A DNA stretch of 64,000 nt from Chloropicon primus (GCA_023205875.1 CP060756.1:558001-622000), one strand, 5' to 3'; shown: positions 48,138 to 57,846, counted from the stretch's first letter. Numbers and translations are program-made. Notes: a model not told the origin generated them from the letters alone.

Positions 48138-50606
48138 TCAAGCGGCGGCGACCTCCTCCTCGTAGTAGTAGTCCTCCCCCCCCGCGTAGTCCTCCGCCTC
48201 CTCGCCCCCCTCGTAGTCCAGCTTGGAGAGGTGGAAGGTGTGCTCCCCCCCCTCGTACGTGAAGTAACTTTGGCTGCTGACCTGCTGCTGCTGAGGCTTC
48301 TTGCTGGGCGTGCTCTGGGCGGAGAAGTTCAGCTTGGGCTGGAACGTGCACTCCCTCATCCTCTCCTCGTCGAGCCTGGTCCTGATCTGCTCGATGTGCT
48401 CCTTGTTCAGCACCTGGTCCCTGTAGAGGGACTCGAACACGGGGTAGCCCCCCCTCTCCCTCCTCTTCTTCGCCAGCTTTTGGGAGTACCCGTTGATCTT
48501 GGGGTGGAAGGTCTCCTCGGGGTGGGGATCCAAGATGCGGATGTCCGGCTGCAGGTAGTGCCTGTAGCACACGTTCATCTCCACGGCGTGCTCCATCAGG
48601 TAAGTGAACGTCTCCAGGTCGATGTCGTCCTTGAACTCCCCCGTGCTCTCCCTGGCGAACAGGAGGTCCCTCTGGATCTCGTTGCTGAAGCGCTCGAACT
48701 CCGGCAGAGCCCTCATCTCGTCCAGGTCGATCACGCCGTTCCCGTCCTTGTCCAGCAGGCCAAAGATCTCCTTGAAGCGTCTCGACTTCATGCGGGCAGT
48801 GAGCTTCTCGGACCGGTTCGTCGTGAACACCTGGTTGACCATCTCGTCCCTGATCTGCTCGTCCATCTCGTGCAAGAACTCCTTCTTGTCGTCGAACTCG
48901 TACCTCATCCCGTAGAGGTAGTTTCCTATCGGCAGCTTGGCCAAGTTCCTCTCGAATTGGGGCTTCCTCCCGATCTTGGGCTTGAACCACTTCTGGCCCG
49001 TCGTGTGGTCGACAGGCCTCTCCAGCTCCTCCTTCAAGTAGTGCAGCCGCCTCCTGGACTGGTCCCTGCGGGCATACAGCCTGTCGATGACGTCCGTGTA
49101 GTCCGAGTCGTCCACCTTGGCCCCCGAGACGCTGGGCTGGAAGGTCACGTGGTCCGGGAACCAGCACGCGTACCTCTCGAGCCTCCTCTGCTTCTGCTCC
49201 GCCTCCTGGTACAGCTGCTCGTGCAGAGGAATGCCGTGCTGGTTCATCGTCCTCGTTCTCTGCCCGACAATCTGCTTCGAGCGCTGGCTTATCTTTGGCT
49301 TAAAAGTACATTCCTCCATCTCTTGCATCTCTTTCTCCCTCCTCATTAGCTCCACCTTGGTGTTCTTGTGCTGGAAGGCCGGCTCGTAGAGCCTGGACCA
49401 AATCTCCTTCCTGTTCCCCGTGTGCGCCTTGTGGAAGTCCATGGTCGGCGGGACCCTGCTGATCTCCGGCCGGGCCCTCAAGGACTTCTTCAGCTTCTTC
49501 TCCTCGTCCTTCTTGTGCCTCATCTCCAGCTCGAGCTTCCTCTCCTTGTTCAAGATTCCCTCGACGTAAAGGCGCTCTCCGTAGTTCTCGTACTCCCCCG
49601 AGTTTCTGCCCAGGGTCATCTGCTGGCTCACCCACGACATGCCCTGCTTCTTCAACATGGCCTCCTTCCTCTTCTTGTGCTGCTCCTCCTCCAACGTGGT
49701 CTTCAGCTTGCTCTGCTTCTCCTTGGCTTGCTTGTGCAACCGCTCGTGGATGGGCACGGCATCCGGGTCGCTCGGGTGAGCCGTCTTTGGCCTCGGCTTG
49801 GGCTTCTCCGCGGTGGCGGCCCGGCTCGTGCTGGACTTGGCCGCAGCGCTGCCAGGCCTCGAGGACCTCCTCTTCTCCGGCGTGCTCTGGTTCGACCTCT
49901 GCTGGACCACCCGCGCGAGGTTCCCCTCGATGTGGGACATCAATGGACCCACCACGCGGTCAGGGAGCTTGTTCTTGGCGCAGAACTCCTTGGCCAGGGT
50001 AGCCGGGCTGTCCCCCTCCCGGATCTCTATGGCGTCCGAAAGGCCTTCCGCGATCTCGACGGTCATGACCAGGATGACTTCCCCGGTCTTCTTCTTCTCC
50101 GACGACGACGACGAAGGTTTCGTGGCGTCCGCCTTCTTCCTCGCCTTGGAACTGGAAGACGTCGTCGCGGCCTGGACCTTGGAGGCGTGGGACTTTGGGG
50201 AGCTCCGCGTGGGGGCCTTGGCCTTGGCGGCGTACCCGGACTTGGAAGGCTCCGCCGCGGCGGGGGCAGCCTTCTTCGCCGGGGCCTGACGCTGCTCCCG
50301 AGGTTGAGGCACCCCCGGAGGGGTGTCCGACCCCCCCGTCGCCGAGCTCGGCTCTCGACTCGGTGGGGGGGACAAGCTCACCTGCTGGGAGGGAGCCGCC
50401 TTCACCTTGTCCGGTGCCGCCGCAGTTCCCCCCGACGAATTGGAAGCCTCGTCTCCCTTGCTCGACACTCCCGAGGAAGCGGCCGGAGAGGGTGAGGTGT
50501 ACTTCTGGAGTCCCCCGTTTCCATTTCCTAGCTTGTCCTTCAGCGTCTGCTTGATATCCTTCTGGGCCTTGTAGTACCTCGCCAGCCTTTCCTCGACCGT
50601 CGACAT
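48138..50606 (-). CDS. EF-hand protein with repeated F-x-P-K-I motifs
   Basis: A single exon of 822 residues from the ATG at 50606; the frame extends upstream only through a TTG. After a disordered N-terminus (about 1-175) comes a beta-rich region, GEVILVMTVEIAEGLSDAIE then IREGDSPATLAKEFCAKNKL, that looks ubiquitin-like. The rest carries spaced short motifs: ECTFKPKIS, HVTFQPSVS, QKWFKPKIG, ETFHPKING and ECTFQPKLN, separated by charged helices. A canonical EF-hand loop DKDGNGVIDLDE lies near residue 620. Proteins of this build occur in flagellate protists and are often linked to cilia or cytoskeleton; that is an inference here. The acidic/Tyr-rich tail (EDYAGGEDYYYEEE) is unusual. Confidence 0.75.
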   Translation of the reverse strand: MSTVEERLARYYKAQKDIKQTLKDKLGNGNGGLQKYTSPSPAASSGVSSKGDEASNSSGGTAAAPDKVKAAPSQQVSLSPPPSREPSSATGGSDTPPGVPQPREQRQAPAKKAAPAAAEPSKSGYAAKAKAPTRSSPKSHASKVQAATTSSSSKARKKADATKPSSSSSEKKKTGEVILVMTVEIAEGLSDAIEIREGDSPATLAKEFCAKNKLPDRVVGPLMSHIEGNLARVVQQRSNQSTPEKRRSSRPGSAAAKSSTSRAATAEKPKPRPKTAHPSDPDAVPIHERLHKQAKEKQSKLKTTLEEEQHKKRKEAMLKKQGMSWVSQQMTLGRNSGEYENYGERLYVEGILNKERKLELEMRHKKDEEKKLKKSLRARPEISRVPPTMDFHKAHTGNRKEIWSRLYEPAFQHKNTKVELMRREKEMQEMEECTFKPKISQRSKQIVGQRTRTMNQHGIPLHEQLYQEAEQKQRRLERYACWFPDHVTFQPSVSGAKVDDSDYTDVIDRLYARRDQSRRRLHYLKEELERPVDHTTGQKWFKPKIGRKPQFERNLAKLPIGNYLYGMRYEFDDKKEFLHEMDEQIRDEMVNQVFTTNRSEKLTARMKSRRFKEIFGLLDKDGNGVIDLDEMRALPEFERFSNEIQRDLLFARESTGEFKDDIDLETFTYLMEHAVEMNVCYRHYLQPDIRILDPHPEETFHPKINGYSQKLAKKRRERGGYPVFESLYRDQVLNKEHIEQIRTRLDEERMRECTFQPKLNFSAQSTPSKKPQQQQVSSQSYFTYEGGEHTFHLSKLDYEGGEEAEDYAGGEDYYYEEEVAAA

Positions 50607-51124
50607 GATGCCCTTCTCCTCTTCTTCGCTTCGCAAAGGTTCTCTCTCAAAATGTCACACGAATGTTCACACAACAAGCAGGCACGTAGGGTCACTTCTC
50701 CAGGGACCTCGCAACAAGCTCACCCGCGACACGCATGTGTCCTCACGCAACAAAGATACGATCTTTACGACACACAACCTTCCCTTTCCCTCAGTTAGGG
50801 GCACATCAACGATGGCGACGACGATGGCCACAACTCAAAAGTCCCCAAGAGAGCAAGGCACGCACACCCTATATGCTCAATGCAAGCCCCTTGTTGTGTC
50901 AAGGAACACACACCTCCTTGAGCAAAGGGAAGAAGAAGCAAGAGCAAAGGCTTTGTTTCTTCCAATGGTGTACTCCCTCGAGTCTCCAGTCTCCTGAGCC
51001 AAAGACTCGGCGAGTCAATCTCCTCAATCTACCCCCAGTGAAACGCTGGGATGCGTGTGCTCCCCTCGGCTTTCTCGTCGCCGTTCTCTCGTCGCCGTTC
51101 AAGAAAACACACAAAAAAAGAATC

Positions 51125-51161
<37 letters not shown>

Positions 51162-51809
51162 ATTTGCACACTAAGTCGACCGTTGACAATACAAGTCTCT
51201 CAAACCACAGCACTGTGGCTTTTTTCCAATGGTTGGGGGCCTCGGTCGGAAATGTTCCACTCTATTTCAAATCTGAACACGGGCTCAGAACACCTTTCGC
51301 ACCTTGGCGAATGTAGAATTTAATTTTAGAAATGTTTCAGTACTCCGTACACCGTTTACTTCACACTTTACATCCCAAAAATCGCAAAAGGGCGAAAAGG
51401 GGTTTCGGTTTCACAGAGAGAGAGAGAGAGAGAGCGATCGCTGCTGTGGCGCGGCTGGCGGATTGGAGGAGGCCTCTGGGTGAGACACAGGAGAGCGGAG
51501 GGTGAAGGCCGTGAGTTACCTGAGGCGTGTGACGATCGACAAAGTTTTGTGCTTTGAGGGTTGAGGCCTGAAGCCTTGCGGAGGAACCCCCAGGAGCAGG
51601 TGGTTTCTGTTTCTTTGGGGCGGGGTTGGCTTAGGTTCTTCTTCTTTCTGGAATCAGTAAGGACCCATTTGCGCGTGGGCTTTGGATAAATTTTTTCTCC
51701 TCCGAAGGTGTTGGGCTCTTCATCGTCAGCACCGTATCGGCTGTCGTCGTCGTGTTCGTCGCCGGTCGCGGAGGGTTTTAGGGTTTAAAGGACGAGAAGT
51801 TGAACAAGG
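50607..51809. promoter_or_regulatory. 1.2-kb divergent intergenic region
   Basis: Lies between the FxPKI-repeat gene and the H+-PPase gene. It holds GA tracts at 51129-51158 and 51416-51434 and otherwise mixed sequence with no frame that looks coding. It is the longest plain divergent promoter in the window. Long 5' UTRs or a small untranslated RNA cannot be excluded. Confidence 0.4.
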
Positions 51810-54269
51810 ATGAACGGGAACATGCGTGCGAGGGGCACAGCCCAAAGCAACAGTTATGGGAGTGTCCAGGAGGGAGGAGGAGGGGAGATGGGAATGGATT
51901 ACGGGATCGACTTGGAGATGGCGGGAGCGAGGCCAGGAAAGGCAGTGGCGTCGGACCTTTCGAAGATGAACCCACTGGCGAGGTGCGTGATTGCGATGGA
52001 CAAGAAAGTGTTGGGAATCTTCGTGGCAGTGTTCTACTGCGCGTTGTTTTTCTTGGGGCTCAAGACGTCGGGCATAGCCGCGTGCGTCCTGTTCATCTGC
52101 GCCGTCATGCTCTGCTTCAGCGTGTGGTTGGCTCGGTGGGTCATCTCGAGAGGCGAGGGGACCCCCCAAATGATCCAGGTGTCCAACGCGATCAGGGACG
52201 GGGCGGAGGGCTACTTCACGACCCAGTACGGGACGATTGGACAAATGTCTTTCGTCCTGACCTTTGTCATCTTCGGAGTGTACATGTTCAGGAGGGTCAC
52301 GCCCGAGCAGCAGCAGGCGGGAATGACGAGAACCGTTCTCGCTTTCTTGACCTCGCTGTCCTTCCTCCTGGGAGCCTTCTGCTCCGCGGTCGCGGGGTAC
52401 GTGGGCATGTGGGTCTCCGTGAGAGCCAACGTGCGCGTCGCGGGCGCCGCTAGGAGAAGCGCGAGCGAGGCCCTCCAGGTCGCCCTGAGAGCCGGGGGCT
52501 TCTCGGCCATGATCGTGGTCGGCATGACCGTCCTCGGCGTGTGCTCCCTGTTCTCGGCCTTCTGCGTCTTCTTTGGAGTTCACAACGGCTACGTTCCTAT
52601 CGACCAGATCCCTCTGCTCCTCGTTGGTTACGGTTTCGGCGCCTCGTTCGTCGCGCTGTTTGCCCAGCTGGGAGGTGGAATTTACACCAAGGCCGCGGAC
52701 GTCGGGGCTGACCTCGTCGGTAAGATTGAGCAGAACATTCCGGAGGATGACCCAAGAAACCCTGCCGTGATCGCGGACCTGGTGGGCGACAACGTCGGAG
52801 ACTGCGCTGCGAGGGGGGCAGACTTGTTCGAGTCCATTGCCGCAGAGATCATCAGTGCGATGATACTGGGAGGCACCATGGCGAAGCAGTCCAAGCTCCA
52901 AAACCCGATTGGCTTCATCATGTTCCCCCTAGTCGTGCACTCGCTTGACTTGGTTGTGAGCGCGGTCGGAATCATGTCCGTCAAGGGGCAAGCATCCAAG
53001 ACGAAGAGCTCTTATGACATCATGAAGGGCGGGTATTCCGTGTCCATCTTTTTGGCTGCGATCGGATTCATTATCACGTGCAGGACTTTGCTGTACGCGG
53101 AGTCTGCGCCTAATGCCTGGATGTACTTCTCTGCTTGCGGTTTCGTCGGCATTGCGTGCTCGTACTGCTTCGTATTTATTTCTCAGTACTACACTGATTA
53201 TAAGTACGCCCCGGTGAGAAAGATCGCTGACGCCAGCGCGACCGGCCACGGAACGAACATTATCGCCGGAGTTGGGGTAGGCATGGAGGCCACCGCGTTG
53301 CCTGTCATTGTCATCAGCATCGCTGTCACTGCCGCGTACTGGTTCGGGAAAATGTCTGGCCTGGAGGACGATCAAGGATACCCTACCGGTGGCCTGTTCG
53401 GCACGGCAGTGGCTTGCATGGGAATGCTGAGCACGGCCGCGTACGTCCTGACTATGGACATCTTCGGGCCCATTGCTGACAACGCCGGAGGTATTGTGGA
53501 AATGAGCGACGAGCCGGAGAGCGTGAGGGCGATCACAGACGAGCTTGACGCTGTTGGAAATACCACGAAGGCGACGACGAAAGGTTACGCCATTGGATCG
53601 GCGGCCCTCGCCGCTTTCTTGCTCTTCAGCGCTTACATGGATGAAGTGTCCGCGTTCAACGGGGAAAAGTTTGATATGGTGGACATTGCAATCCCAGAAG
53701 TGTGGATCGGTGGCCTGCTGGGTTCGATGCTCGTGTACTTGTTCTCGGCCTGGGCTTGCGCGGCGGTGGGCAACAGCGCTCAGGACGTCGTCATCGAGGT
53801 CAGGAGGCAGTTCCAAGAGAAGCCTGGTATCATGAACTATGAGGAGATGCCAGACTACGCCCGCTGCGTTTCGATTGTGGCCGCCTCTGCCTTGAAGGAG
53901 ATGAAGAAGCCTGGCCTCCTCGCTGTCGGGGCGCCAATCGCCGTGGGCGTGACGTTCAGGTTCTTCGGCCAGCTCACTGGCCAGACCATGCTTGGAGCCA
54001 AGGTGGTGGCCGGAATGATCATGTTCGCAACAGTTTCGGGAATATTAATGGCACTGTTCTTGAACACCGCTGGAGGAGCCTGGGACAATGCGAAGAAGTA
54101 TGTGGAGCTCGGGGCCCACGGGGGCAAGGGAAGCGAGGCCCACAAGGCGTCGATCACCGGGGATACTGTGGGAGATCCCTTCAAGGACACGGCTGGCCCA
54201 TCCATCCACGTTCTCATCAAGATGCTTGCAACAATCACCCTTGTCATGGCGCCACTTTTCCTTGACTGA
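51810..54269 (+). CDS. Proton-pumping pyrophosphatase, K+-independent (type II)
   Basis: A single exon of 819 residues with about sixteen hydrophobic helices. The substrate-binding acidic motifs are present: GGIYTKAADVGADLVGKIEQ, EDDPRNPAVIADLVGDNVGD, and near the C-terminus GDTVGDPFKDTAGPSIHVLI. The cation-specificity site reads GNTTKATTKG, with Lys where K+-dependent vacuolar enzymes have Ala, so this is the K+-independent AVP2-like class. It uses pyrophosphate to pump H+ into Golgi or other acidic compartments; location is inferred from the class. Intron-free. Convergent with the FKBP gene, with 66 bp between stops. Confidence 0.95.
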   Translation: MNGNMRARGTAQSNSYGSVQEGGGGEMGMDYGIDLEMAGARPGKAVASDLSKMNPLARCVIAMDKKVLGIFVAVFYCALFFLGLKTSGIAACVLFICAVMLCFSVWLARWVISRGEGTPQMIQVSNAIRDGAEGYFTTQYGTIGQMSFVLTFVIFGVYMFRRVTPEQQQAGMTRTVLAFLTSLSFLLGAFCSAVAGYVGMWVSVRANVRVAGAARRSASEALQVALRAGGFSAMIVVGMTVLGVCSLFSAFCVFFGVHNGYVPIDQIPLLLVGYGFGASFVALFAQLGGGIYTKAADVGADLVGKIEQNIPEDDPRNPAVIADLVGDNVGDCAARGADLFESIAAEIISAMILGGTMAKQSKLQNPIGFIMFPLVVHSLDLVVSAVGIMSVKGQASKTKSSYDIMKGGYSVSIFLAAIGFIITCRTLLYAESAPNAWMYFSACGFVGIACSYCFVFISQYYTDYKYAPVRKIADASATGHGTNIIAGVGVGMEATALPVIVISIAVTAAYWFGKMSGLEDDQGYPTGGLFGTAVACMGMLSTAAYVLTMDIFGPIADNAGGIVEMSDEPESVRAITDELDAVGNTTKATTKGYAIGSAALAAFLLFSAYMDEVSAFNGEKFDMVDIAIPEVWIGGLLGSMLVYLFSAWACAAVGNSAQDVVIEVRRQFQEKPGIMNYEEMPDYARCVSIVAASALKEMKKPGLLAVGAPIAVGVTFRFFGQLTGQTMLGAKVVAGMIMFATVSGILMALFLNTAGGAWDNAKKYVELGAHGGKGSEAHKASITGDTVGDPFKDTAGPSIHVLIKMLATITLVMAPLFLD

Positions 54270-54335
54270 GGGTTACGTTAAAGAAGAAGACTTGAGACGA
54301 CGGAGCTAATTCTTTGTCAAACATTTTAATTAACG

Positions 54336-55160
54336 CTAGTCGAGACCTGGTACGTACAGGAGGTTGATGTCCACGATGATCGGGGACTCCGCGGGGACTG
54401 CTGGCCGCCCCGGAGCCGAGGCGAGCCTCTGCTGGAAGGACAGCTCGCCAGGAACGTACAACCTCCTGAAGCCTCCGCTCCTCATTCCGAGAAGCCCCTC
54501 GTCTATGCCCTTGACCACGTTTCCGGACCCGACCCTGATGTCGGCCGGGTACCCGCCCTCAAGGGTACTGCTGATGACCCTGCCGTCCTGCAGCATGACC
54601 ACGTAGTTCACGACCACCTGGTACCCCACGGGGGGCTGCTCCCCGTCTCCCACGATCAGATCCTTGTACTTGAGGCCACTCCCGGTCTCGTTGACTTGAA
54701 TCTCGCCGAGAGGCTTCACGCAGACCTCGGGCCGGGCCGGGGGCGGCGGCGGGGCGGCCGCTTCGACCACTTCGGCCCCCTCCAACGCCTCCGCCGGGGC
54801 GGCGGGTTCCGCCGTGGTCTCCTGCGGCACGCCGCACCCAGGGACCTTCACCTCTATCTGGAAGGCCGGCTCCTGATCCGCCCTGGCCACCATCAAGGCC
54901 GCCGGCCCGAAGCCGGCGTCCGCGAGGCTCACAGCCGAAGCCAAAAGGCAGCCGCGGAGGAACGCCTCCCTCCTCCCAGCCCTCTTCCAGTCCAACAAGA
55001 AGCTGACCTCCCCCGCCTCGTCCCCTTCCCTCGCCACCGCGCGCGGCGCCCTCGCCACACCTCTGCGTCCCCTCTGACTCCTCCAACCCACCCCACGACC
55101 GACGTTACAGCCGTTACGCCACGAGGTACCCCTCCCTCCCTTCCCCACTGCGGTCTCCAT
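54336..55160 (-). CDS. FKBP-type peptidyl-prolyl isomerase, probably thylakoid lumen
   Basis: A single exon of 274 residues from the ATG at 55160; longer readings start only with TTG. The first 50 residues are basic and hydroxyl/Gly-rich like a stromal transit peptide. Then KRAGRREAFLRG followed by a hydrophobic Ala/Leu stretch ending ALMVARA looks like a twin-arginine lumen signal. A Pro-rich linker (EAAAPPPPPARPEVC) leads to the FKBP fold: GLKYKDLIVGDGEQPPVGYQ, VVNYVVMLQDGRVISST, GKG-region VVKGIDEGLLGMRSGGFRRL and SPIIVDINLLYV. Lumen FKBPs aid photosystem assembly. Some active-site aromatics are replaced, so catalytic strength is uncertain. Confidence 0.85.
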   Translation of the reverse strand: METAVGKGGRGTSWRNGCNVGRGVGWRSQRGRRGVARAPRAVAREGDEAGEVSFLLDWKRAGRREAFLRGCLLASAVSLADAGFGPAALMVARADQEPAFQIEVKVPGCGVPQETTAEPAAPAEALEGAEVVEAAAPPPPPARPEVCVKPLGEIQVNETGSGLKYKDLIVGDGEQPPVGYQVVVNYVVMLQDGRVISSTLEGGYPADIRVGSGNVVKGIDEGLLGMRSGGFRRLYVPGELSFQQRLASAPGRPAVPAESPIIVDINLLYVPGLD

Positions 55161-55675
55161 CCTCCTCGTCGCGTCCGTAAAAAGCAAAACCTCTTCCCGA
55201 TCGCACAGAGCCTCAAACTGCCCAAGCGAGCAGTCGACGGAAAGCTCGCGAGACGTAGTTTCTCGTCTCAAACCTTGTTTTCCAAAACAACCGTCCCAGC
55301 CGTCCCCCTTGTCGTCAACAAGCACAGGCCCAAGTCGCAGGCTCCCTTTTGTCTTATCCAATCAAGGAGAAGTGAAAGTGAGAGAGAGAGATCTGGTACA
55401 CTCAAAATGAGTCATCACCCGTACACCTGAAAAACGTCGATCGATCGATCGGTGGCGGAGGAAGAGAGGGTGCGGAGAGGGACGGCGATCGAGAGAGGAG
55501 GACAAAGGTCGGTGAGCGGGTGAGGGAGATAGAGGGGAAGGGGGAGGGACGAGGTTGTAGTTCGTCTCGAGGGCTTTCGATTGGTACCAAACTCTTTGGG
55601 TCGGACTCTCTTCGATATTGGAGAGAGAGAGAGAGAGAGAGAGAGGAGGTTTGGTTTCGTGGATCAGGGTAGACG
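55161..55675. promoter_or_regulatory. FKBP/EMC6 divergent region
   Basis: About 510 bp. It contains a (ATCG)n run at 55437-55452, GAGG-rich sequence, and a (GA)n tract at 55620-55645 that ends 30 bp before the EMC6 start codon. No frame is supported. Confidence 0.45.
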
Positions 55676-56023
55676 ATGGCGAGGCTTGTGGCGAGCAAGA
55701 GGGAGGACGGGACAATAGAGAAGGAGCTCTTCAGTCCGGAGAGTCTGAAGCAGAATGCGGTCTCTCTCACGAACGGGTGAGTTCACTTTTCAATTCGATT
55801 CAATTCATTTCGTTCGTTTTGCGCTTTTCGAGAACTTTGTGCAAGTCTCCTCGACTGACGACGCTTGGGTGTTGGGCATTGCTGTGCAGGAGGACCATCA
55901 TAGCGATAGCGGGGGGGATTACGAGCGGTATACTGGGTCTGACGGGGTTGCAGGGAGGCCTGTGTTACTTCGTTTACATGTTGCTGGTAAGAGGGCTGGT
56001 TCGACGCAACCCACCCTTGTTTT

Positions 56024-56060
<37 letters not shown>

Positions 56061-56270
56061 GTCTGTCTCTTCGGCTTGGCGCGCTGACTTGCCTTTGCTC
56101 GCTCGCGTCGTCGTGTCCAGTTCACCCTTACCCTTGTTCTCAAGCTGGGTTGGAAGTACGAGCCGTACTTTGCGTCTTGGAACCAAATTTGCGTGGACGG
56201 GATCTTTGGGAGCATCACGACGTACATATTGTTCTGGACTCTGGCGTACAACAGCGTCCACGTGTTTTAG
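55676..56270 (+). CDS. EMC6: ER membrane protein complex subunit 6 (EMC6)
   Basis: Three exons, 55676-55776, 55890-55986 and 56121-56270, join without frame loss into 115 residues. This length equals the family norm. The ordered features match EMC6: a soluble start SPESLKQNAVSLTNGRTIIA, the helix IAGGITSGILGLTGLQGGLC, FVYMLLFTLTLVLKLGW, and FGSITTYILFWTLAYNSVHV at the C-terminus. EMC6 is a core subunit of the ER insertase for tail-anchored and multipass proteins. Introns are 113 and 134 nt; the second contains a (CT)n tract at 56021-56056. The gene is too split to show as one open frame. Confidence 0.93.
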
Positions 56271-56448
56271 AGTTATTGCTGTATTCTACTCCTCTTTCTC
56301 GCCCCGGCTTTCGCCGTCGCTGGCCTCGTTCGACCCAGCCCGGAGAGGCGCGCGAAACTTCGGGGTGCTGCTACTGCTGCTGCCTTGGACGAGGAAGCGG
56401 ATGGGTGTGCACCTCGGCAAGGCGTCCAGCCGCGCATCCGAAGACCTC

Positions 56449-57057
56449 CTAGTACGACGTAAAGCTAGGCGGAGGTTGCATCAGCTCGTCGTCGAGGAGG
56501 TCCTGCTGCTGCTCGGCCCCCCCGAGGACGGTGATCTTCCAACCGCTGTCCTCCAAAATCGCGTACATCTTCTCCACCGACTTGCCATATTCGTCGGACT
56601 CGAAGCCGTCCGCCACCAACGACGGGTCGTACTCGTGGTTGAGCAAGCTCAGCAACACTCTGCAGTACTTGCCGGCATCGCTGCTCGACTCCCAGGTTTC
56701 CGCGAGCTGCTCCACTTCGAACATCGCCTCCACCAGAGCAGCGTCGTTCCCTTTCAGCATGCTCTGCAGGCAGCAGTTCGAGACCTCGTTCAACCTCGCC
56801 CTGGTGTTCTCGGACCCCTCACCCCTCGTTGCTGTTGTTGTCCCCGCCAGCCCCATCCACTGTTTCCACTCCTCCCCATCTTCTTCTTCTTCTTCTCGTT
56901 TTCTCAAGGACGAAGCTCCTTCGCTTGCCCCTCGCCTCCGAGCTAAAGGACACCAAGACCTCCTGCTCCGTGCCCCATCCACCCGCCACGCCCTCCTTTG
57001 ACCCAACACCCTCCTCAACACCTCGATCGACGACCCCATACCGCTGCCCTTATCCAT
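56449..57057 (-). CDS. Unknown protein, possibly organelle-targeted
   Basis: A 202-residue protein from the ATG at 57057. The same frame runs on upstream through the antisense of the 36-aa repeat gene, but that stretch is a by-product of the repeat. Residues 1-45 are Arg- and Ser-rich with few acids, resembling an organelle presequence. Then comes an acidic patch (KREEEEEDGEEWKQW) and a helical, acidic domain: NEVSNCCLQSMLKGNDAALV, CRVLLSLLNHEYDPSLVADG. The tail is DELMQPPPSFTSY. I do not recognise a family. Its start codon is 78 bp from the divergent start of the repeat gene, so the two may share control. Confidence 0.6.
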   Translation of the reverse strand: MDKGSGMGSSIEVLRRVLGQRRAWRVDGARSRRSWCPLARRRGASEGASSLRKREEEEEDGEEWKQWMGLAGTTTATRGEGSENTRARLNEVSNCCLQSMLKGNDAALVEAMFEVEQLAETWESSSDAGKYCRVLLSLLNHEYDPSLVADGFESDEYGKSVEKMYAILEDSGWKITVLGGAEQQQDLLDDELMQPPPSFTSY

Positions 57058-57135
57058 ATTCCAATTCCCGCGTAAAAAAGTAAAAAAAAACGCGAGGACA
57101 TCGTAAGGGAGGAGAAGAGCAAGGTTGGTCGCAAG

Positions 57136-57846
57136 ATGGACGACAGGAAGTTGATGACGGAGTCTGCGGATGCCCCTGCGTGGATGGGTGGAAGCAAGAA
57201 GCCGCTGGAGAAGCCACCGCACCACGACGAGGCGGTGTTGAAGAATGAGAACCAGCACGCCTTCCACGAAAGCAGGGAGGCCCCCGCGTGGATGGGTGGC
57301 AGCAAGAAGCCGCTGGAGAAGCCACCGCACCACGACGAGGCGGTGTTGAAGAATGAGAACCAGCACGCCTTCCACGAGAGCAGGGACGCCCCCGCGTGGA
57401 TGGGTGGCAGCAAGAAGCCGCTGGAGAAGCCACCGCACCACGACGAGGCGGTGTTGAAGAATGAGAACCAGCACGCCTTCCACGAAAGCAGGGAGGCCCC
57501 CGCGTGGATGGGTGGCAGCAAGAAGCCGCTGGAGAAGCCACCGCACCACGACGAGGCGGTGTTGAAGAATGAGAACCAGCACGCCTTCCACGAGAGCAGG
57601 GACGCCCCCGCGTGGATGGGCGGGAAGCCCGCGGAGCAAGCCGAAAGGCACGGGGACGCGGTGCTTCAAACCGAGAACCAGCACGCCTTCCACGAGTCTG
57701 AGGACGCCCCGAAGTGGTTGGGAGGAAGCGCCCAGCCGATAGAGAAGGTGCCGAGGCACGACGAGCCTCTCCTGAAGGCCGAGTACGAGCAAGCGTTCCA
57801 CGAGAGTAAGAATGCTCCAGATTTTCTGAAGCACGTTCAAGATTAA
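57136..57846 (+). CDS. 36-residue tandem-repeat protein, unknown family
   Basis: A single exon of 236 residues made of six repeats. R1 to R4 (57172-57603) are almost identical 108-bp units with the pattern APAWMGGSKKPLEKPPHHDE followed by AVLKNENQHAFHESR and E or D. R5 (34 residues) and R6 (36 residues) are diverged: APAWMGGKPAEQAERHGDAV and APKWLGGSAQPIEKVPRHDE. A stub, APDFLKHVQD, ends the protein. It has no signal peptide or membrane helix and is hydrophilic, with Trp and His-His at fixed spacing. The units alternate, R1=R3 and R2=R4 at their ends. The family is unknown to me. Repeat peptide binding, metal binding or structural roles are open. Confidence 0.8.
   Translation: MDDRKLMTESADAPAWMGGSKKPLEKPPHHDEAVLKNENQHAFHESREAPAWMGGSKKPLEKPPHHDEAVLKNENQHAFHESRDAPAWMGGSKKPLEKPPHHDEAVLKNENQHAFHESREAPAWMGGSKKPLEKPPHHDEAVLKNENQHAFHESRDAPAWMGGKPAEQAERHGDAVLQTENQHAFHESEDAPKWLGGSAQPIEKVPRHDEPLLKAEYEQAFHESKNAPDFLKHVQD

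Noticed and set aside
57058-57840. Upstream extension of the 202-residue minus-strand gene through the repeat gene
   Set aside because: The extra 260 residues are the antisense of the 108-bp repeats. The ATG at 57057 gives a normal leader, and the plus-strand repeats show constrained residues in the diverged units.
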